64,000 bases of DNA from contig NC_035162.2 in NCBI RefSeq assembly GCF_001659605.2, forward strand, positions 24,230,661 through 24,294,660, in the 5' to 3' direction. The notes below the pieces were generated by a model. That model did not search any database, was not told where the DNA came from, and saw only the letters and a program-made list of their open reading frames with translations. A program made the position numbers and the translations under genes. The DNA comes from Manihot esculenta (Eukaryota; Streptophyta; Magnoliopsida; Malpighiales; Euphorbiaceae). Positions 46,533-59,934 of this stretch are shown in pieces (within the stretch, counting starts at the first letter, position 1; each line of letters starts with the position of its first letter).

Positions 46533-48670
46533 TGTAATACCCGGCTAGACTCCGGTATCGAAATTCCTACCGTCCGGTGGAATCTCGGATGTCGGAGACC
46601 TCTAGAAGGGTAGAACCATGCTTTCATAAAATGTTTTCATGTTTTTAATGGTTTTAAAGTATGAAACTAAATGAGTTTTTGCATGAAAATAGCATTGGAG
46701 GAAAACCCAGGTTCGGCCGCCGAACATGCATGCGTTTTGGAGGCACGTTAGGCCCCCGAAAGCATGAGTGAGGGCAGTCCAGGTTCGGCCGCCGAAAGTC
46801 AAGTTCGGCCGCCGAAAGTCAAGTTCGGCCGCCGAACATTGCATGGATGCGGAGGCACATTCGGCCCCCGAACGTGGCCTGGCCAGCCACCTATAAATGG
46901 GGCACTTAGCCGAAATGGGCGAGCTTTCTCCCATTTCCGGCCACAGCAAGCTTCTGACCTTCCTTTTGCAACTCTTGTGCTCTTCCTCCAAATCTCTACC
47001 ATTTTTCTTGAGTTTTAAGCTTGCATTGAAGGTTTTGAGCTTTTAAACCAAGTTTTGGAGCTTTGGGAACTCAGGAGCTCATTTTCGTGGATCTCCAAGT
47101 TTAGGTCGTCTCCCTCTCGATCTTCAAGAGGTAAGAGCCGATCTTAAGCTCCTCATGTGTTTTAAGTAAGTTTTAAGTGATTTTATGGGGTAGAATGGCA
47201 TGTATAGGGTTGTATGAGTTTTTAAGCAAATGTTAGGTTTTATGTGATTTATGAACAATGTGGCATGTTTGAGTATGCTTGAAGTGTTGTAGTTGGGGTA
47301 TTTGATGTTTTGAGGCCCCTAGGAACTTGTATGCATGTTTTGGTTGAGATATATGCATGATTGGTGAGTTTGGAGGCGAAAATGCACAAAGGAGCCAAGT
47401 TTCTGCCCTTTGGCAGAAACCAGGTTCGGCAGCCGAAGGCACTTTCGGCCGCCGAACATGGCTGGGGAGGCAGGCCTTTCGGCTGCCGAAGTTGCCCCCG
47501 AAAAGAGACTTTCGTCTCTGTCTGGGACTTTCGGCCGCCGAACCTACCTGAGTTTCGTCTCTGTCCAGGACTTTCGGCCGCCGAAGGTGCCGCCGAAAGT
47601 GCCCTGTTCAGCCATTTCATGCATATTTTCATGTGATATTTTCAGGATGTTTTAGGGGGTTTTTGGGGAATATATTAGAGTTATGTTTTTGTGTGTTTGG
47701 TCCCTCATTGGAGTCCACCTGTGTAGGTTCGGACCCGAGGAACCAAGGACCCCAGCAGTGAGCCAGCTGCTACAGAGTTTGTCAGAGTCAGCCAGAGGTG
47801 AGTGGAACTAAGCCTAACCTTTTAAATTAAGAAATGAAATGCTTTTATCATGCTTCATGCATCATGATCATATTATAGGTTGTTGCACTAGAATTCACGA
47901 CTATGCCGCATTGTATTGTTGTGATAGATGATAGTGGATGGACATTAGGACGATTCATTAGCCTTCTATATACGAAGTCCTGTGGTGCCCATAATAGGGC
48001 CGGGCAATACGAAGACCTGTGGTGCCCATAATAGGGCCGGGCATGGAGTTGAGGGATTTTTGAATCAGTCCATCCGTGGTGTGATTTATTTGTGCAGTGA
48101 CGCATTCCATAATAGCATGTTTTAAATATTTTCTTTTATAGTTCTACTCACTGGGCATCTAGCTCACCCCTCTCCCCTAACCCCCAGGTTTGCAGGTACG
48201 GGATAGATAGAGAAGGCAAGACGAGAAAAAGTCATATGCATGTAATAGTTAGTTTGTGGACATGACAATTGTATTATGATGAAATGTAAAAATATTCAGG
48301 ATGTTATGTAATGAGGTTATTGAGGATAGAGTTGTGCTTGACCATAATGTATTGTTAATCCCTTTTGTATATACATGATCTTATGTTATGATGTTTATGT
48401 AAACTAACTCAACACAGGTTGTTTGCCTTTAAGGCTTGATGAGATCCCACAGATGGACTATGTTATGTATATGATCAGAGTATGCACAGGTTGAGTTAGT
48501 TGATGACAGTATGTATGAAGAAAAGTTTAAAAATTTTTATGCATGTTGTTGATCATGTATGGGATTATACAGGTTTACAGGTTATATGTCAGGCTTGCTA
48601 CGGGTCTCGGCGGCCTTAAGTCGACCCGGATCCTAGCGCCGGTAGCGGTCCGGATTTCCGGGGCGTTACA
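46533..48670 (+). repeat. 3' LTR of element D
   Basis: 2138 bp. Relative to the 5' LTR it has one extra 20-bp copy of the AAGTTCGGCCGCCGAAAGTC segment (four U3 motifs instead of three) and lacks 12 bp in the leader cluster near 47540. TATA box at 46892-46898, able to read out into the satellite on the right. Confidence 0.95.
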
Positions 48671-51600
48671 TGTAATGCATTCATTAACTATATACCATTA
48701 TATAATTGACCCTTTAGCTAAGCTTTATTATTTATTTTGGATTTGTGTTCACCCATATTGATATAAAACTAATTAATGAAATGCATGAGAAGCATTAATT
48801 TGAAGATTGATATGCACTTGAATACATAATCATATTTTTAATTGGAGACAAGAAAAAGTATTATCTCTCAATAAGGTAATCCACCAATAATGCACAAGGA
48901 ATATGTAGAGGGTTACTGGTGATAAGTCCATCTTGATGTGAATTGTTTGTATTGTGACGCATCTCATACGAGCATATGTTTATTAAGTTGTTTTTATATT
49001 ATGCTCACTAGGCTCTTGTAGCTTATTCCTTTCCCCTGACCCAGGTTTGACGGTCCAAGATAGCTCGGGAAGTCAGCATAGTAGCGGGTATAACCTAATG
49101 TAATGGAATAGTTGTGGACATGTATTGTTTAATAGATTAGAATTGTGCTTGGCCCTAGTTTTTTTACCTTTGTAATCTCTATTAACATGATCATTATGTA
49201 AAAGTTTTTAATTATGAGTTATATTTGCACCAAGCTTGAGGCATGTGATGTTAACCATACTAGAGCATTTGATGAGGGCTCTAGTATGGGTTTTTATGTT
49301 CTCAGTATGATACATGTACATGTTGAGCTTGGTTTCATGGAATGTTTAAGTTTTTGTGATAATGTATGATCCTGTATGAGATTTTATCAGGTACACAGGA
49401 TGTATAGTAGGCTTGCTACGGGTTCCAGTGACCTTAAATCGATCTAAATCCTAGCATCGGTAGCAGTTCGATTTCTGGGTCGTTACTGTTAAGTCCTCAA
49501 GTTATTAATAAAAGTTCATTTGAACACATACGGTTAATTATCTTTTGCACTTAAATTATTTTAAGGACAACATTAAACATAAATCTGAACTGTATAAGAA
49601 ATACAAAGAATATAATAAACGACAAAAAAAGTAACCTGTGATATTAGCCAGTCCTTAAATTTTTCCAAAACCACCTTTGCTCAATTATTGAGTTAGATTT
49701 AGAAGGTCGAAATGATTGCCTTGCGAGTAGACAAAAATTTGCTTCTCAAACACATAAAATTACGTTATCAATATGTGAATCCCATATAGTTTTTTATGTT
49801 AACTTGTGATAACTTGAAATCTCATTATCATTATATTTAATTAAGATAAACTTGTAATAGTGTTTTATTATCAAGAACAAACACATCATCCTTATGCAAA
49901 ATCTGTCCTAGATTGTTAAGTAAGTTATTTATGTTATATTTAATAATGTTAATATTTCTAGTTAAACAATTGAAAACTATCTGAACACCATCAAAATATG
50001 TAGAATAAAATGTTATGCATTCATTAACTATATACCATTATATAATTGACCCTTTAGCTAAGCTTTATTATCTATTTTGGATTTGTGTTCACCCATATTG
50101 ATATAAAACTAATTGATGAAATGCATGAGAAGCATTAATTTGAAGATTGATATGCACTTGAATACATAATCATATTTTTAATTGGAGACAAGAAAAAGTA
50201 TTATCTCTCAATAAGGTAATCCACCAATAATGCACAAGGAGTATGTAGAGGGTTACTGGTGATAAGTCCATCTTGATGTGAATTGTTTGTGTTGTGACGC
50301 ATTTCATACGAGCATATGTTTATTAAGTTATTTTTATGTTATGCTCACTAGGCTCTTGTAGCTTATTCCTTTCCCCTAACCTAGGTTTGCGGGGTCCAAG
50401 ATAGCTCGAGAAGTCAGCATAGTAGCGGCTATAGCCTAATGTAATGGAATAGTTGTGGACATGTATTGTTTAATGGATTAGAATTGTGTTTGGCCCTTGT
50501 TTTCTTTACCTTTGTAATCTCTGTTAACATGATCATTATGTAAAAGTTTTTAATTATGAGTTATGTTTGCACCAAGCTTGAGGCATGTGATGTTAACCAT
50601 ACTAGAGCATTTGGTGAGGGCTCTAGTATGGGTTTTTATGTTCTCAGTATGATACATGTACATGTTGAGCTTGGTTTCATGGAATGTTTAAGTTTTTGTG
50701 ATAATGTATGATCATGTATGGGATTTGATCAGGTACACAGGATGTATAGTAGGCTTGCTACGGGTTCCAGTGACCTTAAGTCGATCTAAATCCTAGCATC
50801 GGTAGCGGTTCGGTTTCCGGGTCGTTACTATTAGGTCCTCAAGTTATTAATAAAAGTTCATTTGAACACATACGGTTAATTATCTTTTGCACTTAAATTA
50901 TCTTAAGGACAACATTAAACATAAATCTGAACTGTATAAGAAATACAAAGAATATAATAAACGACAAAAAAAGTAACCTGTGATATTAGCTAGTCCTTAA
51001 ATTTTTCTAAAACCACCTTTGCTCAATTATTGAGTTAGATTTAGAAGGTCGAAATGATTGCCTTGAGAGTAGACAAAAATTTGCTTCTCAAACACATATA
51101 AAATTACGTTATCAATATGTGAATCCCATATAGTTTTTTATGTTAACTTGTGATAACATGAAATCTCATTATCATTATATTTAATTAAGATAAACTTGTA
51201 ATAGTGTTTTATTATCAAGAACAAACACATCATCCTTATGCAAAATCTGTCCTAGATTGTTAAGTAAGTTATTTATGTTATACTTAATAATGCTAATATT
51301 TCTAGTTAAACAATTGAAAACTATCTCAACACCATCAAAATATGTAGAATAAAATGTTATGCATTCATTAACTATATACCATTATATAATTGACCCTTTA
51401 GCTAAGATTTATTATTTATTTTGGATTTGTGTTCACCCATATTGATATAAAACTAATTGATGAAATGCATGAGAAGCATTAATTTGAAGATTGATATGCA
51501 CTTGAATACATAATCATATTTTTAATTGGAGACAAGAAAAAGTATTATCTCTCAATAAGGTAATCCACCAATAATGCACAAGGAGTATGTAGAGGGTTAC

Positions 51601-54600
51601 TGGTGATAAGTCCATCTTGATGTAAATTGTTTGTGTTGTGACGCATCTCATACGAGCATATGTTTATTAAGTTGTTTTTATGTTATGCTCACTAGGCTCT
51701 TGTAGCTTATTCCTTTCCCCTAACCTAGGTTTGCGGGGTCAAAGATAGCTCGGGAAGTCAGCATAGTAGCGGGTATAGCCTAATGTAATGGAATAGTTGT
51801 GGACATGTATTGTTTAATGGATTAGAATTGTGCTTGGCCCTTGTTTTCTTTACCTTTGTAATCTTTGTTAACATGATCATTATGTAAAAGTTTTTAATTA
51901 TGAGTTATGTTTGCACCAAGCTTGAGGCATGTGATGTTAACCATACTAGAGCATTTGGTGAGGGCTCTAGTATGGGTTTTTATGTTCTCAGTATGATACA
52001 TGTACATGTTGAGCTTGGTTTCATGGAATGTTTAAGTTTTTGTGATAATGTATGATCATGTATGGGATTTGATCAGGTACACAGGATGTATAGTAGGCTT
52101 GCTACGGGTTCCAGTGACCTTAAGTCGATCTAAATCCTAGCATCGGTAGCAGTTCGGTTTCCGGGTCGTTACTATTAGGTCCTCAAGATATTAATAAAAG
52201 TTCATTTGAACACATACGATTAATTATCTTTTGCACTTAAATTATTTTAAGGACAACATTAAACATAAATCTGAACTGTATAAGAAATACAAAGAATATA
52301 ATAAACGACAAAAAAAGTAACCTGTGATATTAGCCAGTCCTTAAATTTTTCTAAAACCACCTTTGCTCAATTATTGAGTTAGATTTAGAAGGTCGAAATG
52401 ATTGCCTTGGGAGTAGACAAAAATTTGCTTCTCAAACACATATAAAATTATGTTATAAATATGTGAATCCCATATAGTTTTTTATGTTAACTTGTGATAA
52501 CTTGAAATCTCATTATATTTAATTAAGATAAACTTGTAATAGTGTTTTATTATCAAGAACAAACACATCGTCCTTATGCAAAATCTGTCCTAGATTGTAA
52601 AGTAAGTTATTTATGTTATACTTAATAATGCTAATATTTCTAGTTAAACAATTGAAAACTATCTGAACACCATCAAAATATGTAGAATAAAATGTAATGC
52701 ATTCATTAACTATATACCATTATATAATTGACCTTTTAGCTAAGCTTTATTATTTATTTTGGATTTGTGTTCACCCATATTGATATAAAACTAATTAATG
52801 AAATGCATGAGAAGCATTAATTTGAAGATTGATATGCACTTGAATACATAATCATATTTTTAATTGGAGACAAGAAAAAGTATTATCTCTCAATAAGGTA
52901 ATCCACCAATAATGCACAAGGAATATGTAGAGGGTTACTGGTGATAAGTCCATCTTGATGTGAATTGTTTGTATTGTGACGCATCTCATACGAGCATATG
53001 TTTATTAAGTTGTTTTTATATTCTGCTCACTAGGCTCTTGTAGCTTATTCCTTTCCCCTGACCCAGGTTTGAGGGTCCAAGATAGCTCGGGAAGTCAGCA
53101 TAGTAGCGGGTATAGCCTAATGTAATGGAATAGTTGTGGACATGTATTGTTTAATAGATTAGAATTGTGCTTGGCCCTAGTTTTTTTACCTTTGTAATCT
53201 CTATTAACATGATCATTATGTAAAAGTTTTTAATTATGAGTTATATTTGCACCAAGCTTGAGGCATGTGATGTTAACCATACTAGAGCATTTGATGAGGG
53301 CTCTAGTATGGGTTTTTATGTTCTCAGTATGATACATGTACATGTTGAGCTTGGTTTCATGGAATGTTTAAGTTTTTGTGATAATGTATGATCATGTATG
53401 AGATTTTATCAGGTACACAGGATGTATAGTAGGCTTGCTACGGGTTCCAGTGACCTTAAATCGATCTAAATCCTAGCATCGGTAGCAGTTCGATTTCAGG
53501 GTCGTTACTGTTAAGTCCTCAAGTTATTAATAAAAGTTCATTTGAACACATACGGTTAATTATCTTTTGCACTTAAATTATTTTAAGGACAACATTAAAC
53601 ATAAATCTGAACTGTATAAGAAATACAAAGAATATAATAAACGACAAAAAAAGTAACCTGTGATATTAGCCAGTCCTTAAATTTTTCCAAAACCACCTTT
53701 GCTCAATTATTGAGTTAGATTTAGAAGGTCGAAATGATTGCCTTGCGAGTAGACAAAAATTTGCTTCTCAAACACATAAAATTACGTTATCAATATGTGA
53801 ATCCCATATAGTTTTTTATGTTAACTTGTGATAACTTGAAATCTCATTATATTTAATTAAGATAAACTTGTAATAGTGTTTTATTATTAAGAACAAACAC
53901 ATCATCCTTATGCAAAATCTGTCCTAGATTGTTAAGTAAGTTATTTATGTTATATTTAATAATGTTAATATTTCTAGTTAAACAATTGAAAACTATCCCA
54001 ACACCATCCAAATATGTAGAATAAAATGTTATGCATTCATTAACTATATACCATTATATAATTGACCCTTTAGCTAAGCTTTATTATTTATTTTGGATTT
54101 GTGTTCACCCATATTGATATAAAACTAATTACTGAAATGCATGAGAAGCATTAATTTGAAGATTGATATGCACTTGAATACATAATTATATTTTTAATTG
54201 GAGACAAGAAAAAGTATTATCTCTCAATAAGGTAATCCATCAATAATGCACAAGGAATATGTAGAGGGTTACTGGTGATAAGTCCATCTTGATGTGAATT
54301 GTTTGTGTTGTGGCGCATCTCATATGAGCATATGTTTATTAAGTTGTTTTTATGTTCTGCTCACTAGGCTCTTATAGCTTATTCCTTTCCCCTAACCCCA
54401 GGTTTGCAGGGTCCAAGATAGCTCGGGAAGTCAGTTTAGTAGCGTGTATAGCCTAATGTAATGGAATAGTTGTGGACATGTATTGTTTAATGGATTAAAA
54501 TTGTGCTTGGCCCTTGTTTTCTTTACCTTTGTAATCTCTGTTAACATGATCATTATATAAAAGTTTTTAATTATGAGTTATGTTTGCACCAAGCTTCAGG

Positions 54601-56930
54601 CATGTGATTTTAACCATACTAGAGCATTTGATGAGGGCTCTAGTTTGGGTTTTTATGTTCTCAGTATGATACATGTACATGTTGAGCTTGGTTTCATGGA
54701 ATGTTTTAGATTTTGTGATAATGTATGATCATGTATGGGATTTGATCAGGTACACAGGATGTATAGTAGGCTTGTTACGGGTTCCAGTGACTTTAAGTCG
54801 ATCTAAATCCTAGCGTCGGTAGCAGTCCGATTTCCGGGTCGTTACTGTTAGGTCCTCAAGTTATTAATAAAAGTTCATTTGAACACATACGGTTAATTAT
54901 CTTTTGCACTTAAATTATCTTAAGGACAACATTAAACATAATTTTGAACTGTATAAGAAAAACAAAGAATATAATAAACGACAAAAAAAGTAACCTGTGA
55001 TATTAGCTAATCCTTAAATTTTTCTAAAACCACCTTTGCTCAATTATTGAGTTAGATTTAGAAGGTCGAAATGATTGCCTTGAGAGTAGACAAAAATTTG
55101 CTTCTCAAACACATATAAAATTACGTTATCAATATGTGAATCCCATATAGTTTTTTATGTTAACTTGTGATAACTTGAAATCTCATTATATTTAATTAAG
55201 ATAAACTTGTAATAGTGTTTTATTATCAAGAACGAACACATCATCCTTATGCAAAATCTGTCCTAGATTGTTAAGTAAGTTATTTATGTTATACTTAATA
55301 ATGCTAATATTTCTAGTTAAACAATTGAAAACTATCTCAACACCATCAACATATGTAGAATAAAATGTTATGCATTCATTAACTATATACCATTATATAA
55401 TTGACCCTTTAGCTAAGCTTTATTATTTATTTTGGATTTGTGTTCACCCATATTGATATAAAACTAATTGATGAAATGCATGAGAAGCATTAATTTGAAG
55501 ATTGATATGCACTTGAATACATAATCATATTTTTAATTGGAGACAAGAAAAAGTATTATCTCTCAATAAGGTAATCCACCAATAATGCACAAGGAGTATG
55601 TAGAGGGTTACTGGTGATAAGTCCATCTTGATGTGAATTGTTTGTGTTGTGACGCATCTCATACGAGCATATGTTTATTAAGTTGTTTTTATGTTATGCT
55701 CACTAGGCTCTTGTAGCTTATTCCTTTCCCCTAACCTAGGTTTGCGGGGTCCAAGATAGCTCGGGAAGTCAGCATAGTAGCGGGTATAGCCTAATGTAAT
55801 GGAATAGTTGTGGACATGTATTGTTTAATGGATTAGAATTGTGCTTGGCCCTTGTTTTCTTTACCTTTGTAATCTCTGTTAACATGATCATTATGTAAAA
55901 GTTTTTAATTATGAGTTATGTTTGCACCAAGCTTGAGGCATGTGATGTTAACCATACTAGAGCATTTGGTGAGGGCTCTAGTATGGGTTTTTATTTTCTC
56001 AGTATGATACATGTACATGTTGAGCTTGGTTTCATGAAATGTTTAAGTTTTTGTGATAATGTATGATCATGTATGGGATTTGATCAGGTACACAGGATGT
56101 ATAGTAGGCTTGCTACGGGTTTCAGTGACCTTAAGTCGATCTAAATCCTAGCATCGGTAGCAGTTCGGTTTCCGGGTCGTTACTATTAGGTCCTCAAGAT
56201 ATTAATAAAAGTTCATTTGAACACATACGATTAATTATCTTTTGCACTTAAATTATTTTAAGGACACCATTAAATATAAATCTGAACTGTATAAGAAATA
56301 CAAAGAATATAATAAACGACAAAAAAAGTAACATGTGATATTAGCCAGTCCTTAAATTTTTCTAAAACCACCTTTGCTCAATTATTGAGTTAGATTTAGA
56401 AGGTCGAAATGATTGCCTTGGGAGTAGACAAAAATTTGCTTCTCAAACACATATAAAATTATGTTATAAATATGTGAATCCCATATAGTTTTTTATGTTA
56501 ACTTGTGATAACTTGAAATCTCATTATATTTAATTAAGATAAACTTGTAATAGTGTTTTATTATCAAGAACAAACACATCGTCCTTATGCAAAATCTGTC
56601 CTTGATTGTAAAGTAAGTTATTTATGTTATACTTAATAATGCTAATATTTCTAGTTAAACGATTGAAAACTATCTCAACACCATCAAAATATGTAGAATA
56701 AAATGTAATGCATTCATTAACTATATACCATTATATAATTGACCCTTTAGCTAAGCTTTATTATTTATTTTGGATTTGTGTTCACCCATATTGATATAAA
56801 ACTAATTAATGAAATGCATGAGAAGCATTAATTTGATGATTGATATGCACTTGAATACATAATCATATTTTTAATTGGAGACAAGAAAAAGTATTATCTC
56901 TCAATAAGGTAATCCACCAATAATGCACAA
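48671..56930. repeat. Chimeric LTR/CACTA satellite, units 12-18 (right segment)
   Basis: Unit 12 resumes after the TGTAA duplication and ends at 48900; unit 13 48901-50240; 14 50241-51584; 15 51585-52922; 16 52923-54256; 17 54257-55595; 18 55596-56930. At 56930 the repeat stops at AATGCACAA and passes without a break into single-copy CACTA transposase sequence (56931 on), so this is the original right-hand flank. Units 12, 15 and 18 share CATACGATTAA, TCAAGATATT and AATGTAATGC variants; units 13 and 16 share CCCTGACCCAGG. Confidence 0.9.
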
Positions 56931-57596
56931 GTTCAATAAATTTTTCCTTTATAACTAAATAAATTAGAAGATGATCCATAACGATGAAAAAACTCAAAAG
57001 AAAAATTTTCTCCGTGTGGCACAATATTCTTACAACACGAAGCTCTAATTGATCTATATTATTTTGATCAAGTGATTTAGCATATAATGACTTGAAAAAT
57101 TATGAGCTAAGAGATAGTTGAGATAATTTGATGAGATACAAATACTTTTAATTCTATTGGAAGAATATCTTGCATAAATATGTGACCATCATAACTCTTA
57201 TGTTCAGTAAGTTCTTCTTTTAGGTTAACAGCTCTTAGTATATTCAATACGTAACCATCAATAACTTTCATGTCTTTCAAGACTTAAGAAACAAATCTTT
57301 ATGACATAAGAAATAAATTTTTCTCCTTAGATGCCATACTCTATGATGCTAAATTATAGTTCCATTTATTGTTAGGTCCAACTGTGGATGAAGCTCTTTC
57401 CATTTATCCATATCTTGCAAATCAAATTATTTTTTTGAATTGTTTTTACTTTTGCCCTCAATATTCAATAATACAATAATCAAATTATCATAAAAAAAAT
57501 CTTTTTTCAATATGCATCACGTCTAAATTGTATCCAAGAAGTTTATATTCCTAATAAGATAAAATAAAAAAAATGCTTTGATTTTTCAAATGGAGT
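56931..57596 (-). pseudogene. CACTA (En/Spm, TNP2-type) transposase remnant, central part
   Basis: Minus-strand translation in shifting frames gives, in the expected order, NLDVMHIEK (57503-57530; a hallmark of TNP2 transposases), LLNIEGK-like and LQDM...ELHPQ (about 57385-57470), VIDGYVLNILRAVNLKEEL, KSYDGHIFMQDILPIELK (family LKSHDCHVxMQxLLP), then ILCHTEKIFLLSFF and MDHLLIYL (family ILCxLEKIFPPxFFDxMVHLxxHLP). Stops and frameshifts abound, so it is dead. The 5' end joins the piece beyond solo LTR E, and the 3' end continues into the satellite unit. The family was recognised from motifs, not by search. Confidence 0.8.
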
Positions 57597-57601
57597 GTAT
57601 A

Positions 57602-59929
57602 TGTAACGACCCGAAAATCGGACCGCTACCGGCGCTAGGATCCAGATCGGCTTAAGGCCGCCGGGACCCGTAGCAAGCCTGACATATAACCTGTAAACCT
57701 GTATAATCCCATACATGATCAACAACATGCATAAAAATTTAAAACTTTTCTTTTTAAACATCCAACTCAACCTGAACATACATGTACATAGTCCTGATCA
57801 TAATCATGATCCCTCTGTGGGATCTCATCAATGCCCCAACGGGCGATACAACATGAGATGAGTTGGCTTTCGTGAACATTATAAAACATTTCTATAGATC
57901 ATGTATCAAAAGGGATAACAATACTCATAGGGTCAAGCACATCTATAACCTCAATATACCTCATTACATAACATACTGAAATCTCTTACATTACATCATA
58001 GTACAATTGTCATGTCCACAATCTAACTATTACAAAAACATGCTTCAAAACTCTGGCTAACCTCCTGGTCTACCCTGTACCTGCACATCTGGGGTTAGGG
58101 GAGAGGGGTGAGCTACAAAGCCCAGTGAGCAGAATAGTAAAACATTTAAAACATATGATAACATGAAATGCATCACATCACAGCTAATCACATCAAGGAT
58201 GGATTTGTCACCAATAGTCCCCTACATGGACCAACTGTGCCAGGGGCGTAGAATGGGCCTCACTGGTCTTTCTCTTACATAACATAACATAACATGGTCC
58301 AACTGTGCCAGGGGCGTAGAATGGGCCTCACTGGTCTTTCTCTTACATAACATAACATAACATGGTCCAACTGTGCCAGGGGCGTAGAATGGGCCTCACT
58401 GGTCTTCCGTATCGTATCATCATCATCATAGCATAGGGGGACTAATGGATCATTCAACATCCATCCACATCATCAAACATAATATGAAATGCACATATTC
58501 GTGAGTCTAATGCAACACCCTATTATCTCATGGCATTCATGATGCGTGAATCATGCTAAACTGATTTATTTATTTAAAAGCATAATAGTTATTCCACTCA
58601 CCTCTGGCTAGCTCTGACAACTCTATAGCAGCTGGCTCACTGCTGGGGTCCTCGGTTCCTCGGGTCCGAACCTACACAGGTGGACTCCAATGAGGGACCA
58701 AACATACATAAACATAACTCTAATATACTCCCCAAAAACCCCCCTAGAACATCAAGAAACAACTTCATAAAAACATGCAAGAAATGGCTGGACAGGGCAC
58801 TTTCGGCGGCAGCTTCGGCGGCCGAAAGTCCCTCCAGAGCCGAAAGTCAGGCAGGTTCGGCGGCACCTTCGGCGGCCGAAACTCCCAGACAGAGGCGAAA
58901 CTCATGCATGTTCGGCGGCACCTTCGGCGGCCGAAAGTCCCAGACAGAGACGAAAGTCTCTTTTCGGGGGCAACTTCGGCAGCCGAAAGGCCTGCCTCAC
59001 CAGCCATGTTCGGCGGCCGAAAGTGCCTTCGGCTGCCGAACCTGATTTCTGCCAAAGGGCAGAAACTTAGCTCCTTTGTGCATTTTCGCCTCCAAACTCA
59101 CCAATCATGCATATACCTCAGTTAAATTATGCATACAAGTTCCTAGGGGCCTCAAACAAACAAATGCCCCAACTACAACACTTCAAGCATACTCAAACAT
59201 GCCACATTGTTCAAGAATCACATAAAACCTAACATTTGCTTAAAAACTCATACAACCCTATACATGCCATTCTACCCCATAAAATCACTTAAAACTTACT
59301 TAAAACACATGAGGAGCTTAAGATCGGCTCTTACCTCTTGAAGATCGAGAGGGAGACGACTTAAACTTGGAGATCCACGAAAATGAGCTCCTGAGTTCCC
59401 AAAGCTCCAAAACTTGTTTCAACAGTTCAAAACCTTCAATGCAAGCTTAAAACTCAAGAAAAATGGTGGGGATTTGGAGGAAAAACACTAGATTTGCAAA
59501 GGGAAGGTCGGAAGCTTGCTGTGGCCGAAAATGGGAGAAAGCTCGCCCATTTCGGCTAAGTGCCCCTTTTATAGGCGGCTGGCCAGGCCACGTTCGGGGG
59601 CCGAATGTGCCTCCGCATCCATGAAATGTTCGGCGGCCGAACTTGACTTTCGGCGGCCGAACCTGGACTGCCCTCACTCATGCTTTCGGGGGCCTAACGT
59701 GCCTCCAAAACGCATGCACGTTCGGCGGCCGAACTTGACTTTCGGCGGCCGAACCTGGGTTTTCCTCCAAAGACTTTTCATGCAAAAACTCATTTAATTT
59801 CATACTTAAAACTATTAAAACATGAAAACATTTTTATAAAACATAATTCTACCCTTCTAGAGATCTCCGACATCCGAGATTCCACCGGACGGTAGGAATT
59901 CCGATACCGGAGTCTAGCCGGGTATTACA
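57602..59929 (-). mobile_element. Solo LTR E of a Tekay-like element
   Basis: 2328 bp, termini TGTAACGACCCG and CCGGGTATTACA, flanked by the 5-bp duplication GTATA (57597-57601 and 59930-59934). No internal domain is present, so it is the product of LTR-LTR recombination. It sits inside the CACTA transposase remnant. The sequence is a mosaic: the first 130 bp resemble A and D, the internal repeat and CTCTGGCTAACCTCCTGG stretch resemble C, and the GTTCCTAGGGGCC part resembles D. TATA box at 59567-59573 (minus). Confidence 0.95.
58232..58406 (-). repeat. LTR internal tandem repeat, three copies of about 67 bp
   Basis: CAACTGTGCCAGGGGCGTAG plus AATGGGCCTCACTGGTCTT, followed by a TTACATAACATAACATAACA spacer, occurs three times. 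Same position and core (GCCAGGGGCGTAGAATGGGC) as the repeat of element C. Confidence 0.88.
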
Positions 59930-59934
59930 GTATA

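Larger units (their letters stand above)
39062..48670 (+). mobile_element. Element D: intact, young Tekay-like Ty3/gypsy retrotransposon
   Basis: Complete 9609-bp element: 5' LTR 39062-41191, primer site 41195-41206, uninterrupted gag-pol 41463-46442, polypurine tract 46521-46532, 3' LTR 46533-48670. The target duplication TGTAA is at 39057-39061 and 48671-48675; the empty site is seen in units 15 and 18 as AATGTAATGCATTC. By eye the LTRs differ by only about five substitutions plus one 20-bp duplication and one 12-bp deletion. It is the same subfamily as A but in the opposite orientation. All catalytic motifs are present, so it may be capable of transposition. Confidence 0.96.

Noticed and set aside
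39062..48670. Elements A and D as products of one rearranged insertion
   Set aside because: Each has its own perfect target duplication (CCAGT and TGTAA) and they are in opposite orientation in different units.
3938..56930. Array as a centromeric satellite
   Set aside because: The unit is far longer than typical centromeric monomers and nothing in the sequence indicates centromere function; position would need FISH or CENH3 ChIP.
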